A stretch of 64,000 nucleotides of DNA from Henckelia pumila (Eukaryota > Streptophyta > Magnoliopsida > Lamiales > Gesneriaceae): contig NC_133122.1 in assembly GCF_033568475.1 (NCBI RefSeq), forward strand, positions 18,098,206 to 18,162,205, read 5' to 3'. The position numbers and the translations under genes are program-made. The notes beneath the pieces were generated by a model. The model did no database searches. It worked only from the letters and a program-made list of their open reading frames with translations, and was not told the origin of the DNA. The first letter of the stretch is position 1. Every line of letters begins with the position of its first letter. Shown here piece after piece: positions 19,629 to 35,251 of this stretch.

Positions 19629-22600
19629 TCAAGTCCTCCTAGAAGAATCAGACTCGCTTCCAGCCAGGATGGAGCTCCCCGGATCGACTTTCCATGAACT
19701 TGGATTGGTCGACTTCAGTAGTAAACCAAGGGCCAAGGAACATGTAGCTCTAACAATTGCGTCTGATGACCGGTTCATCTTTCCAACCAATATTCCGAAC
19801 ACCTAAGAAAAGACAACATGAAATGTTTTAATATAAAATCTTTGCTACATTTTGACAAAATCAATGGAGTGCATTCAGATGACGACCTGGCCGTGGTAAA
19901 GGGCGGTAATATGCTGATCGTTTGAAACAGAAATTACACTGCTACACAAATAAATAGCGTTTGCTTGTATTACTGGCCATGGAGCTTCAAAAGCCTGCAC
20001 ATCAATGACATGACCAACACAGACGAATTTTTCAATAAAATCTATTATTTGATAACATGGAAAAATAATTTGACAACTTCAAGAAATTAAAAGTTGTCAT
20101 TAGGTAAGGAACATGATTTTTAAAATGCAGAATAAAAATCAACTGCATGCTTTCTTCTCTCCCCATTTCTCCGTCACTTCGTAATCACGGATAAGATAGG
20201 CATTAGCAAAAACTCTCGTACAAAAATGTGGACCTGTATTATTGAAGCCATGTATGTGTCAACCCAGGAAGGCATATGCTGAGTAAATTGCTTAGCCAAG
20301 TCTCTCAGAAAATCTTCATAGTCACTTCTGATGTGGCAAAGGCACAAAAGATGGCATTTGTACAAGGAAAGACAAAAATAAAAATTTAAAAAATCCCTAG
20401 TGCAGATCTGTTGTTACATACCGATGATCAGAACTAAAACGATGAGTGTTTACAAGGGCAGCCAAACCGTCAAATTCCAACAGAGGAACAATGGATTTGA
20501 AAGTGTTCTGTGAGGAAAAGTAATAGTGATTCATGATCTTTCCCCGGATAATGTAGGCAATATAACAAAGAACTGTGAAGGATTATTACCCGGCAAGCTT
20601 GTCGTACCCCAAGATCATCATCATGAAGATGTAACACCAGACGTGGAAAGGCTGCATGAACCTGGTAAAGTAAAGAGTCTTATTTGCACCTCGAGTTGAT
20701 CACGTGAGAGAAGTTTTAAAATAAGCAAAACAGTCAAACCAGAAATACAAAAGAAATCTGGTTTCAACAATCTAAAAGAGGCAAGATCATGAAGACACTA
20801 AAGATGAGATAAAGATAAAAGAGGACATTTGTAATACACGTTTAATTCCAAAATAAAAACAAAACTGGACTATGCATTCACAACCAATAAAGAAAACAGA
20901 ATACCATATTAGCTAGCCCATCTCTGAATCTAAGCCATCTAATACAATATCGGATTGATCATTAATGTTAAGTAACCATATCAATATGCCAGCCATCCAG
21001 CAAGTGGATCTCATGGTCCCTGAATTTTGGTGCAGCCATAGTAGAAATTTGAAAATTACTTTTTCTTAGTCCGTGTTTGTTTTGAGAACAATTTTCCAAC
21101 CCTAAAATACCAAATATTATCGTCTTTTTCCATTTTCTGTCTAAAATTTTTTTCGCATGCCTGACATTCACTACAAACTCAGTTTTTCATCCCCTCTACA
21201 AAAAAGCTATTGGTATTAATATATATTTTATCCAAACATAATACTTTAAGTTTTTCAAATTAACTTGTGAAACATTTTCTGATACTATTTGACACTCACG
21301 GTAACTATTCAATTTCTCTAAGAAGACATTAATTTATTCCCCAAAATATTTCCCGAGAAACTTCCAAACAAACCCAACGCCCATAAAATCAACCACATCT
21401 AATTTAAATCTAAAGTCTGTATCATGATGAAGATAATGACGGATATATTTAAAGAATAATAAAAAAAATAATCAGCGTGCTGATTTCAGAGCATATGACA
21501 TTCAAGTTTTTTGTTCCCCAATTGCCTTGCTGAAAGGTTGTTGTAATATTGTTTTTCAAAATTGTAATTTTCTAATTGGCCTGCTTAAGGGCCAACGTAA
21601 TATTAATTTTCTAAATTGTAAAAATCAATTAACTAAAGAAACAATAAAATAACCAAATATTAACATCGTGAAGAATAGCTGAATGAAAATCGGCTACAAT
21701 ACAAAATCAGGGTGATTAAAAGACCTGCTCAAGGAATGCATCATGCTGTGTCCCAGACCCATAGCTGCTCAGCGCTCCAAGTGCTGAAAATGCATTGGCT
21801 CTGATTTTAGCGTTCATGCATATCTGTAAAAAGAAAAGAATTCATATACCGATATCCTTGTGACCAAGTAGAAGATCAAGCTTAAAAATTGACTGTAACT
21901 CCAATGCATAAAAAAGAACAGCATAAACTGAATTTTAACGTTTGAAGGCAAAATAACGTGAGGAAAAAAAAAGGCAAAAAATGTAATCAAAGCTCTGTGT
22001 TATGGTTCAACCATATTGGTGACTAGAACTAAAAGTTCAATAGCAATAGCATCAATCTTCTGAGCACTGCCAAAACATCGTCATGTAGTATAATCTTGGG
22101 GCTGAACTGACGGCTACTATGATCGGTTTGGAACTTTGCCTCACACATCGTTGTATTTCTCTCTACCTTGAATCAGATTCGCTTCTTTTTTTCTTTTTTT
22201 TTTTACCATCACCAAATTTGATCACTCGGACTGGAAACTAATCATCTCCAGACAAGAATTCGCTCTATTCTTCTAGAATTTCCAGTCCAACTATCTCATA
22301 CCTATCAGGAAAGGGAAACCATATAGCAGATGCACTAGCGGATACAGCCTTCGAAGAAAGACGGTTTCAATTATTTCCAGAAGACATGCTTCCCAGGAGA
22401 ATCAAAGTTTTTTACAGTCGGGTAGGGTGCTCATATACATGTTTCTTCCAGGATCACCTAGTGATGTTTGGATATATTATTTCGGTGTGCTATGTAATCC
22501 TGGTTGTATTTCAGCTATTGAAAGTTCTCAGAATATTCCCCTCTCATGTATGTTGCTTTCTAGTGTTCAATAAAGATGGTATCGCCCTAAAAATATTCAT

Positions 22601-25600
22601 GTATCCCACCATATCTACTTGAGCATGCAAAGACGGGCACTAACCAAAGGAAAAGCCTATCTGAGACGTGGTTCTGCAGTCTCACTCGCACACAATAAAT
22701 AAAGGCCAGTAAGACACTGAACCCATGAGTAGATAAACAGGTTCAAACATCGGGAGAGTTTGGTAAATGATCCCACAGAAGCTCAGTGCAGTTGTCATAG
22801 AAATCAAAAAAATGAAACAAATAAAAGAACGACAGAAAAAATCATAGTTTGTCTACCGTTTCAAAAACAACAGCCATTTTTTCACTAAAAGGCTACACCA
22901 CGTTGAATTTGTAAATTGTCATACTACACTGCATGATTAAGTGCGATATAACATCTAAATGAAACAAATAAAAGAACGACAGAAAAAATCATAGTTTGTC
23001 TACCGTTTCAAAAACAACAGCCATTTTTTCACTAAAAGGCTACACCACGTTGAATTTGTAAATTGTCATACTACACTGCATGATTAAGTGCGATATAACA
23101 TCTAAATGAAAACCAGGCACAGAATAGCCATCGCATGTTTTCTTCATCCAGAAATAAATATCCTAGTTCAGTGAGCACACATTTACAAATACGAGTTAAA
23201 AAAAATACAATTTCCAAACCTTTACAAATTACAAGTTTAACCTCAAAAGTAGAGATCAAGAATCAGTGAATACCAGATCGTGTTTGTTATTTTCCTAAAC
23301 AAATAATTATAGTATGTACTAGAATGATACAGGATGAGAAGAAGAGTTATGGTGTTTACAAAGTGATAGGTAAAGATTTATTAAACCAAGGCAGGAGGCA
23401 GTTCAGGAAAAAGCACAAATGAAATTGCTATTTAAATAGGAAGATATTCGATGAATCTGTGGAAAGTAAGTAGGAGAACGGAAACCATATGTTGATGGAA
23501 GAAATATAAGTTTTTACACAAGTTAATTTCATCACGCAACAGAGAATGTGTAGCTGCTGACTCAGCTGGGGGCCACCGCAAGCACTTCGGAAAGTTGATA
23601 GGCTTACCAATGAACTATTGGTTCAACAGAAACCCATTTAAGTTCTCATGACTCTCAAATGGCCAGATGAAAATAAAGAACCCCCCCACTAAATCTACAG
23701 CTACAAAGAATATAATACCGGCTCAGTGAGGAACATACTTGAAGATTGCGAAGCCGAACAGATAGGTTCAGCAAAACAGGATCTACCGCGTCATTGGAAG
23801 ATGATCCCAGAACCTATAAAGGTAAACACCGTCTGATAAATATGCATAAATATATGGATCAAAGCAAGTTCTTTTTCCACAGGCAGGGAAGCAAATTGAA
23901 AAATCACCGTCAGCAAACATGAGACAGCAGTAAGCTGAACTGATTCATCTGGATCATCCAACAAAGCAACTATAACACTGAGAATTTGAGTGGTATACTG
24001 GACAACATGGACTGGCGGCATCTGCAAGGCACACAGAGAGAACAAAGAACACATTCACTCGCATATAATGACATTAGTTACATACTGATACAGCATAAAA
24101 ATAATTAGGACGTGGAACAATCCAATGACACTGAATCATGAGGTGTGTTTTGTGATCATACATTATATTGACCATAATGTTCTTTGATACTAATGCTATT
24201 TTCTTGTGTATGCATCACTGGAATGTGTCAACTAAAGGTTCATTTCTACCCAAATTTAACTCACTCAAAACTGAAACAAAAGAGAGCCTCAAAGCCTTCA
24301 AGGTTCAGTACAAACATGGAGAGCACAAACACATGGCTGTCACCACAGCTAACTGAAGCCAAACCTCTAAGTGCTCTCAATATGCTGCATCTTCCTCCAA
24401 CACACGACACCATAGCATATCAAGAGGAAAAAGTAAAGTCTTGTGCCCAATCACCATTAAACCTTCCCCTTTCTAAATTCTCCAATCTGTCATCACTACC
24501 TCTATGCCTCACCACAACCACATTCTCTCCATAAGAACATCTACAGAACATCTACCCGAGGATGATACTTGACATCACTTGAAAAAACAAAATGCAACCT
24601 TGGCTCGGGGTTGATGTATAAAAAAGTCGATCGACAGGTAAACAATTGCCGGACAAAAAACTGATGTAGTCAAAATAGCAGCGTTCACCATCAAGTTTAG
24701 AAATATGTTGAACTACCTGGACAAGTCCTCTTAAACAAAGGCGTCTAACAGTTGGGGAATCATCAGAAACATGTCGACACAGTCCTTCAACCATCTGCTC
24801 CAATATAGAACCAATGCAATCGCTGTACAATGGGAAACCATGACCACAAAAATGAACTGCAGTTAACTTCAGCTTGAACCAACAAATAACAACACTAGCA
24901 GCACCAGTAACCCTAATTTTCGTAAATAAAATAAAATAAATCAGAATTTATCAGGTAAAATATTAGGTTTTAAAAATCTAAATAGTGTTCACAGATAGAA
25001 ATTACTTGGACTATCACCAAAAACAATTGATGTTCATAATAAAATCAAACTAATATGACTTTGTTAAGAATATAATCTAAATGGCTAAGGATCTGTTTGG
25101 TGAGTTCCTCGAGATGAAACTTTCATTGCACAATACAATGTTGAGAAACTTTGTTTAACTCAATTTCTCTATTCCACTCTTTCTTTTCCAAAAAACTGAT
25201 CATTTCACACGTCCCATTTAACTTTTTTAAGCACAGCAATCATTTACTGTCAAAATTATTTGTATCCATCACATTAACTTCCAAAAAAGCCACGTGAACC
25301 ACCACCTTTAAAAATGGACATATTATTAATGTGTAAATATACCTAAACCTCACAAACTCCGACAACGCGGCGGCGGCAGCTTCCCTCAGATATCTGTATG
25401 GTTGGTCTAATGATTTGCTAAGAATCAAACATATTGCAGAGACCTGATAGCGATGACAAGGAAAAGTAAGACGATATAAAAATTAAGAATCATGCAAACG
25501 ATAGCATCAGCTTATACACATGTACACTCCAGGATTATCATTCCCATAGAGTCTAATACACATGTACACTCTTAAGATTATCACTCCTATAAAGTCTGCA

Positions 25601-28600
25601 AATGTGTGCTATAAAAGGTCAGAAGACAGCAAGCAACTAATATAATTTGCAGCTGATAACATATACTCGATCTCTATGATATCATAATTCATAATTCAAA
25701 ATTCAAATAGAGAATTACATGAGTTCTTATCCTTCATCTATCATAGTTCTTAGTGCGATCAACTTCATTCTAGCTGTGCCAAAAGGCGGTAAACTTGATC
25801 TCATTTTCTAATTTTTTCCAGACAGAGAAAAGGTTGCAAAAGTATGAAACTGTTGATAAGAAGTTGCTTGTCCAGTTCATCCATTACAAAACGGGAACTG
25901 AATAAGGATGTCTACCTCTTTCGGCCTTTTTATTGAAATACACCCAGCCAGGTCCCCAATGAGACCAATCCATGCCTCGTCTTCATTTTGTTCTCTGTTT
26001 CTAGCCAGAATCTGCAAAAAAGATGTGCTTCTACATTGTCAAACTCAGATATAAAATGTTTGACGAACATTACATCTACCTCCCACGAGATATTGAAGGT
26101 ACACATTTTGGTATTAAAAACATTAAGTTTGCATCTTCACATCTAGGAGTAGTTTATGAATTCTGAAGGTTGGTTTCCATGAAATCACAACTAAGCCAAG
26201 GCTAGCATACCTTTCCCATTTCCAGATCTCCAACACAGTCACAGAATGCACTGAATGCAACCAGAAGTGTGCTGACAAACAAATACAGGCAATCAGTAAC
26301 AAGAACTTTTAACTCCAGTTGTATTGCAAGTGTGTAGGTAGAATATGGTTTAAAATACCGTAGTGGCTCCTGCTGACCGGTATTTGCTAAATTATGACAA
26401 CTTCCCAAGTGAAGCAACAGGGTTGCAAGGACATAACCATAATTTTGCTCGACAGCCCTTTTTCCAACTTTACCACCACCTCTGTCAATAGAATGATTAA
26501 TTGTTGATTGTCCTATAGGCATAGGGAAAACAAAATCTCACAGCCCAAAATAAACCTGAAGAAGGCTGTAAGTGCTATAACAGCTGCATCCAACATATTA
26601 TCTTCCACATGACCTTCCCCAAACCTGTTGGAGTTTTCTCCCTTCCCAGAGTCACCTTGAAAGATAGATGTCTGATTCAGGATAGAAGTTAAATGCTCCA
26701 GGAACGAATATGCAAGTACTGAATGCTGCGAAAACACCTAATAAAACCATAGAAAGCAGAAGATAAGATGAAACAAAGAAGTCCCACAGCGTCAAAAAAC
26801 TGTTAATTCAAGACTCAAAAAGAACTGCATCATGAACCAATATGGATCAGATCGAAATCTAAGGGACATATCAAGAAATGATACTGAACATTAGCAGATG
26901 TGAATTAAAAAATGAATTCATAATACTGAGACTTGGAAACAAACATTAATCGCTTGGAATTTGAAATACTTGTAACACACCAACTATAATATCTCATTTA
27001 GAACACATCAGACAGAGGTGCAAATAAATGTTAGAAAACAACAAGCAAATCAGTAAATGATAAGGTTCTGATACCAATGTACAGACTCACATAAAAGGCA
27101 TCCTGGATTGGCCAGCCACCACGTAGTCTAGATACATCTTTGGTGGCTATATCTCTCTCAGCAGCAGCCAACACTTCGTTGAAAACAATTCTTGAGCTGG
27201 TTTTCTCAGCAAGAGAGGAGATCTTTCGACATTAAAGAAATTCACCCAGGCCAAAGAACTGATCAAGTTTCATATAAACCACTTCTGCTTTCTAAGTCCA
27301 ATGGGATTATTACTAACAACCATGATCACAAAATAAAATTGCAAACAGTCGAACACCAGTACCGGATGAGATTTTTTTTTAAAAAAAAGACGGAAGGATA
27401 CAGCATTAAGAGTTTCTTGACGTAGGTATTTCTCAGTTACATGAACTGCAGCAGAAAGCAAAGACTGCGTCGTCCTGTTCACATGAAAGAGTTTTAGAGA
27501 CGAAAATAGAAAGTTAAAAATAGAGGTATTCAATGTGAAAACAATAAACACTAATAGCATGTAAAACAAAATCAAACTTGAGCCCAAATCATGTACAACC
27601 TTGAGATATCAACCTCATTCAGCTCATTTCCCCTCTTTGTGATGAACTCAGTCACAGCTTGAACTGCCCCTTCTGCAGATAGCCTGATCTTATCACAGAT
27701 AGCTGTTGAGGAAACATGTAGTGCAGCAACAAGCTGTATAAAACCAATGGAGAAAAAAAGAGATTATATCATCTACAGCTTTAACTATCATAAAAGGGCA
27801 ATGATGTTCTGAGAGTTTACACATTGGGACACTAACCTCATCCTTGAAAAATAAGATACATACAGAGGAAACAATCCTGTTAAATACCTCTGATGGATCA
27901 AGTGAAGCATCCTATGCACAAAAAAGGAGATAATAAAACTTAAAGAGGAAAAAAATTTATTTTTTCTTTCTGGTTTTTTTAAAAAGTAAATGAAGTAAAC
28001 ATGCAACCAAATAAGAGAATAAAGAGGTGACTTACACTCCTTAAGATGGCAATAACATCCTCTAATGCAGACAAAGCAGCATAACGCGATTCAATATCAA
28101 GCCCATAAACAGAGTTTGCAGACCTTGGTAATGAGAGAGATATACTGAAAAATAAATCAATAATCTGCAAATTGGAGAATAAGTCAAAATATCCCCCAAA
28201 AAAATGTTTAAACGGAAGTCATATTGAAGTACACACAGAATATACAACAGCGCCTTGCGAAACTGAAACAGGAAAAGAGGGAGACATGGAAGAATCCCGA
28301 TGTCCGAGGGGAATATAATATTGTCGCTAAGCATTGAGAAAGAGCAAAGAACCAATAACTGATGCAGAAAAACATAACTAACAAACTTTGAAAGTTGATT
28401 CGTTAATATTTGGCAGAGGTCAAAAAATTAATCATAACATAATGGCATTAGCCAATAACCAACCTGTGCAGAAAATTTTCTAGCTTCAGGATTTGGATCA
28501 GCGCAGCGAGGAAGATAAAGCATGATCCTCTCCCCCAGGCACAAAGCATCACGACTTGGAGACACAAATGCAGCTATAATAAAAGACAAAAAAGTTTAAT

Positions 28601-31600
28601 ACAAGAAATCACTACAGGAAACAAAGCTGATAATAAACACAGAAGAAGTTCAACATAATAATGACATTGACAAACTGTCTGAAGCTTAGAGAGGGGGGAG
28701 AGGGACAGGTAGAGGAAGAGGAAGAAAAGTTAGCTAACATGGTAGCTTTGAAAAATTTCCATGCAAACCGCGTTCATTTTGTTTGGGGTGAGTGCAGTTT
28801 CCTTGGCAGCCAAGTGAACAGTATCCACCAACGCATATAGTCCGAAATTTAAGAAGCATCTCCTGAGCCGCAAGACAACCTCTTGTTCTTTGATAATCAA
28901 CAGAGGAGGAAACATAGGGATCAATCTGTCTCATGATATGCAGTAGCTGTTCTGCTCGACTTCTTCCATCCTCTCCGCTGATGAAACAACTCATTAAAAA
29001 GGGTACAAAATTATGTAAAACCACAAATGTCGACAATCAAACAAAACTACAGCGCTCAAAATCCATGCAATAGACTGATCAAATGGATAAAAAGATCAGA
29101 GTGGGTTGATAGGCGAGGGTGTTAAGAAAGAGAAAAGGGTACTTATAGAGATGTAGCACAACAAATAAGTAATGCAAACACATATTCAAGAATCCCTGTA
29201 ATTATTTTCACCAAAATCCGTATGTGACTAAACTGCCTTGTCAGTGTCTAGGAAATCAGAAATGCCCTTATTGCCTGAATAAATTGTCAATTACTGTCCT
29301 ATAGCCAAAACAAGTGCATATAACCTATTATATGCATTAGTTTCGTGGCATACAAGAGTCATAAGATACTTGTGAAGCTGTGAACCACAAATACATTAGT
29401 GTCACTGATTTTCAGGCTTCATAGGCATATTTTTCTTCGGTGTCTGCTTATTGGAAGGCCCAACAGCAACAAATGTGGATAAAGCATTTAATATTCAACA
29501 CATCTCACACCCTAACCCTTACAGTAGCAGCGTCAGATAATCTTAAAGCAAGTATTTCAAAGGAATGAATACCTTGTAACAAGAATAGCACACAAAAGAG
29601 AAATAAGGTGTTGTATAAGTCCATTTATGACATCAGGCGGATCATTTGGTAAACCAAAAAACCCTAAGGTGGCCTGCCAATAAAAATAATAATCAGAAAG
29701 CAAATAAACAAAAAATTCGGTAATAAACAACTGCACTGAGTGGCACCTTTAGAACATGGTTTCTTGTTTCAATTGTCAACTTAGGCTCCACAGAAATCAA
29801 AGTAGTACAAGCACTTAAAGCAAGGCACTGCATAGAAACAATAAAAGTTAAGGAAGCTGAAAATAAAAGTTTTTGAAAGATAATAAACAGAATCAAGACA
29901 GGATAAGATATCATCAGCTGTCATATCCACTCAGTTGCAATAGTTGATATACAAATCTTAATGTATGGCTCAATATCATATTAGAAATTGGCTTGGACCT
30001 AACTCACCTCAAAAGCTAGGTCCAAGTCAATTTATTAACATGGTATCAGAGCTCGGGTTTCACCGTTATGTGTTGGACGGCCTATAGTTGGCCTCACCTG
30101 TCTCATAGTTGGTCACCCGTTAATATCTCCACGCTCCAGTCGTTTCATTCCTGGGAATGAGAGGTGTGTGTTGGTGTCTTAGTTTGTGTCCCACATCGAT
30201 TGGCTAAATAACCTGAAAGCCCTTTATATAGACAAGGGCAATCCTCACCTCTTGAACTAGCTTTTGAGGTGAGTTAGTTCCTAGTCTCAATTTCTAACAT
30301 ATCATAACAAATTTTAGGATAAACTGACTCAGGAAAAAATGTTAACAAAATATGATAGAGGGGGTCAACCGCGTGCGTGCTAAATACGAATTTGCCAATG
30401 CACTTAACATCATATTTTAACTTGTTTATACTATGAGGAAGTTTCAAAGGCAACACCTTACTGGAGTAAGTCAGAAAGCAATTAACTGTGTACAGTAAGG
30501 AATAAGTTAAGCCACTGAAGTTTTAAATTCTTTAGCTTGTGTACAAAGGAAAGTAGGCCGTATGTATAACTTTTATGTATAGTTGTCTTTTTGTTAATGG
30601 GTGAAATTTTTGCACGTGTCGAAAGTTCATTGACTTGGCCCACTTTCTTTAGCGTTTAACTTCATATAAAGCCCTACAAGTCTCCGAACTAAAAAATCTC
30701 AGGAAAAAAGAGAGGATATTTCCATATAACTCTAAAGATATGAAGTTGCAAACCAGCAGCAACAAAAAAAATCCCACTCAACCAGGAAAAGTTTTATTTT
30801 TTTCTTTTTATTTTTCGACATTGTTTCTCTCTGAATAAAAGAACCACCCTCCACTCTTGATGACAAGGATGGAAAAAATTCTCTAGAATTACCCACAAGA
30901 TAACTTTCCACCTAAGATACGGATCCAAAGCTAGAAAAATGTTGCTTCAACATTGGCTTCTGCACGAAGGCATAGTCCAAGGACATAGAACAGTAAAACA
31001 AACCAAGCTCAGTAACAAGTAAAACAAACCTGAGTGTGTAGAAGCTCCAGATTAGAATCAGAAAGTCCGTCGTCATCGTCATGGGCCATCAAAGTTAAGA
31101 TGTAGTCAAGAAGCAGATCTCTCTTTCTCAATGGGAACGACTTACCACAAGCAGCAGCACCAATGACAGCCTGGCCTGCATAAAGAAAATTGATGATGGC
31201 ATTATATGAAATATCAAACAAAGTAGAATCTGATGTATATTCACATACTAGCTGATTTTTTCGACGACAAATGAAACAAAAAACAAGCAAAATAGAAGAG
31301 AATCAAATCCAAGTAGTTAAAGCTACATTTGAAGCAATATTTTGTGGCCTGGTTTAGTCTTCTCATTACTTCATTTTGTCCAAGACACGACATCAGAATG
31401 ACAACACCCCACCAACCCCACCCACCCCGGCCCACTCTCAAAAGGAATGTGATCTCATTAGGGTTCTCAATCATGTGAAGTGACTCTTCATGAAGGTGAT
31501 GCTAAACTATCCACTCAAAGTGCTTGTAAAGAAAACTGTTTTTGACACACAGATCACCTTCTAATAGACCCAATATCAAAGAGCTTGATAAAGACACTTG

Positions 31601-34600
31601 GTAAGATAAAATAAAGTAAAAAAATCTCACTGACGCACAGAAAATAAAACACTGACAAGGACGATGGGATGGATTCACAAACCTAGCAAACCGATAGCAG
31701 TTATAACTGCCTGCTTCGCTGTGGGGTGGTGTACATGAAGGAGACGAGAAAGCATATCAGTCCCCTGTAGACCACAGAATAAGAGTATCACGCAAACATG
31801 GCAAATAGCCACCACAAGACCAAATAAATAAATAATCCAAGTATCCAAATACATAAACTGTATCAGCAATGAATATATTTGGACAGTAAAAGATAGGCAA
31901 CAATAACCAAAGTTGACATATAGTAACTTAAAGTATTCGAGCAGTAAGAAGGTATGTAATGGCTTAAAAACTAAAACATGGGATTCATGAACTAGATTAA
32001 TCACTGAGACCCAAGTAACACGTGTCCAAAGGGTACAATGCAAGCACAAAATACATCATTCACATGTCCGAAGAACAGAACTTTGTTTAACATCAATTTC
32101 TCTATTCGAACAGAATTATTTGTATTCCTCCATTGCAAAGAAGCATGAGCCAAAGCACTTTCGTGGAGTACCAAAAACAAACATGAAACTAACCTAAGAG
32201 CAACTATACCTTTTTAAGAAAGTTGGCCAACAAAATTAGCCTAGAAGAATGATATTACTAAGCAATATATGGAACAAAAAATCTTGCTGTCCCAGCTGCC
32301 AATTTTAAGCATGCATTCCTCCAACACCAAGCATTCTATCAGGCCTCAAATTGGTTGGATACTAACGGAGAACATCATGAAATCTCTAAACATGACCACG
32401 TTGGTGTGCTTTGTCTAGATGGAAAATAGTCATTGAACTTCTAGATCGTCAGATACATGCTTTTGCATCGTAGAAGTTTCAAGCAGTTAATTACTTGTTT
32501 AATCAAAACTTTATAAGACGCAAATTTTCAGTTCAAAAGCAAACAAAAAATATGCTTATTAGCAAATTATTTCATTACTGAGACTCAACACAAAAGAAAA
32601 CAAATCACAGAGCATTGTGCTGTACCACAAGTGCATCTATTCTGGCTTCAATAACTGTTGTTGGAGCATATTTTGCAGCATATCCATACATAAGAGCCAA
32701 AGAAGCATGAATATCATCCGATTCTTCCATTTTGGCTCTATCGGAAAAGAATGACAGAATTCTGCCATAGAGTTTCCATTATTCAAAGTCAGGTACCATG
32801 GAAGATGCTCTGAAAAGTGAGAATAAGCTCATAGGTCCAGTATATACCTTTGGAAGATGCTCTGACCAACATTATCAAGAATGTCTTTCAACTTATCCAG
32901 AACTGTGTCCAAGTGCGAAGTGGCAACCTACGTTTCCACATGACAGTAGCCATGAGCACCATTCACTTGATAGAACTGCTTATGAATACTCTTTGCCATG
33001 AATGAGATGAATAATTAACATTTTATATTATAAATGATTACCAATCCCATAGCCTTAGCCAAACCAAGTCTATTCACGGGCAAAGCAATATCAGCTTGCA
33101 CGTACATCAAATCAATTTTAGCCCGAACATAGGTTCTGTCGTGAACTTTCTGCAGCAAAATGCCAAGACACCTGCACTCGCAAAGTCCAATTAATTATTT
33201 TTTTAAAAAAGTCCAATTAATTTCAAGTTGTGGCATGAGAAGGTTTCTCCATGACAATCTTACAAACAAAATAGGTTCCAACTTGCACCATGTCAAGATT
33301 TCTCCAAACAAAATAATGAAAATCTAAAAAGCACAATCATCAAGTACAAATGGTGATAAAAGCACACATGTACAAGTGAAATTTCATGAAGAAGTGCGAG
33401 CAAAATCAAATATAAAAATTACTTTTGGGTAGATGGATTTAAAGTAACAAAATACATTCACATCTAACTGGCGTAGGGTGCGTAAATCCTCTATTTCTTG
33501 TCTACCAAATCAAAGTCAAAATAATCCCAAAATTAAAAGAAAAAAACGTGTACCCAATTTCAAGCTCACAAGAAAAGGGTAAATTAGTCTTAAATACATA
33601 ATTGTCCACAATGGTTTAATTCCAGTATGAGCTAATATTGATCTTTTTGTTAATTATTCTGATGTATCAAACTGCATCGACAAAAACATAAGTTTTAAAA
33701 TGCATACCAAGATAATTCAAAACATTCAGGCGGTTGGCAATAAAAGAACTGTATCTTGCAAAAGAAAAGGTGTGACAGTAAAAATAAAGTAAAGATATTG
33801 GATTTCCCCCTCTCTAACTTCACTGGGAAAAATCTATGCACTCTTAAGAATATAATGCAATGTGCAGTTAGAATTTGATCCCCTCGTAAAAGTGAGTTTC
33901 GTAACATTTCACATACCGGTGAAGCAGAGCAGAATGTTCATCATCTGATGAATAAAGTTCGTATTGATTTGAGAATGCATTTCCTAGAGAGATCACCCAA
34001 TCAACATCCTGAATCACATCCAAGGATTCTGCAATAAACTGTGGGCCATAAACAAAAAGATTATAAGCGGCATACCTGGTTGCAGTTCGTCATGAAGCTT
34101 CACTTATATTAAATCCAAGGTTCTATGTAACCCATAAAATTATGGCTATTTATAAAATTAAGAGAACAGTTACTCTTATTACATAGAGTGACGAGAGGAA
34201 GACAGTGATTCAAAAAAACAAAAGTCAAAACGTACGTTTCATAAGGTGAATACGGCCTGGTCATTAGATCTTTTAAAAAATTTCATCCGTGATGAAATAA
34301 AAGGTAGTTAGAAATACAAATTCTAACAAAGAATAACCAACGCTTACGTTGATAATCATGTCATCCCATGTCTCCTGATATAATGGATCCTCCTTTAGGT
34401 CTTCCGGATCACTCACATAAGCTTTCATTTTGGGAATCTAGAGCTTACAATAGAAGATAGAAAAGTTAGATCTGAAGGACAAATAGGTATGATATTCTAC
34501 CAGCGCAAAAAATACACAAAACACAACCACACACACATATATACATCCGTGCATATCTTAGTATATGCGCATGAATACACACACACACACAGACACAGAC

Positions 34601-35214
34601 ACACAAACACATATATATATATATATATGAGGAATTTTCAGCTGCCCAACCATATTTTCCCACTTGGTTCGCGACCACTAAAACCCGGTAGTGGGTTTTA
34701 GTAATGCAAAAAAACAAAAACAAAAACCACTAAAACGTGGTCGCGGACCAAGTGGAAAAACATGGTTGGGCAGTTGAGCATTCCTCTCTATATATATATA
34801 CAGCTCCGATCCCCTGCATCCTAGGGTGCAGGAAAACTGTGTGCGACCACTAAAACCCGGTAGTGGGTTTTAGTGGTTTTTTTTTTTTTTCATCACTAAA
34901 ACCTACTACCGGGTTTTAGTGGTCGCACACAATTTTTCTGCACCGTGATCAAAATTATATATAATTTTGATCACCTGCACCCTAGGGTTTTAGTGGTCGC
35001 ACGCGAAAAATCTTGCACCCTAGGGTGCAGGTGATCATTACTGTATATATATATATATAGAAATTTTCAGTTGCCCAATCAATGATGCCCAACTCATGCC
35101 CGACAACTAAAACCCGGTAGTGGGTTTTAGTGATACGAATTTTTTTTTAAAAAAACAACTAAAACCCGGTAGTGGGTTTTAGTGGTCGAGGACGAGTTGG
35201 GCGGGAATGGTTGG

Positions 35215-35251
<37 letters not shown>

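Noticed and set aside
24168..24534. Plus-strand open frames in an SGR6 intron
   Set aside because: No homology recognised, no splice or promoter context, and the interval lies between well-placed minus-strand exons.
34466..34723. Open frames with Cys-Val and Tyr-Ile repeats here, at 35,159-35,404 and at 52,572-52,823
   Set aside because: They are translations of (AC)n and (TA)n microsatellites.
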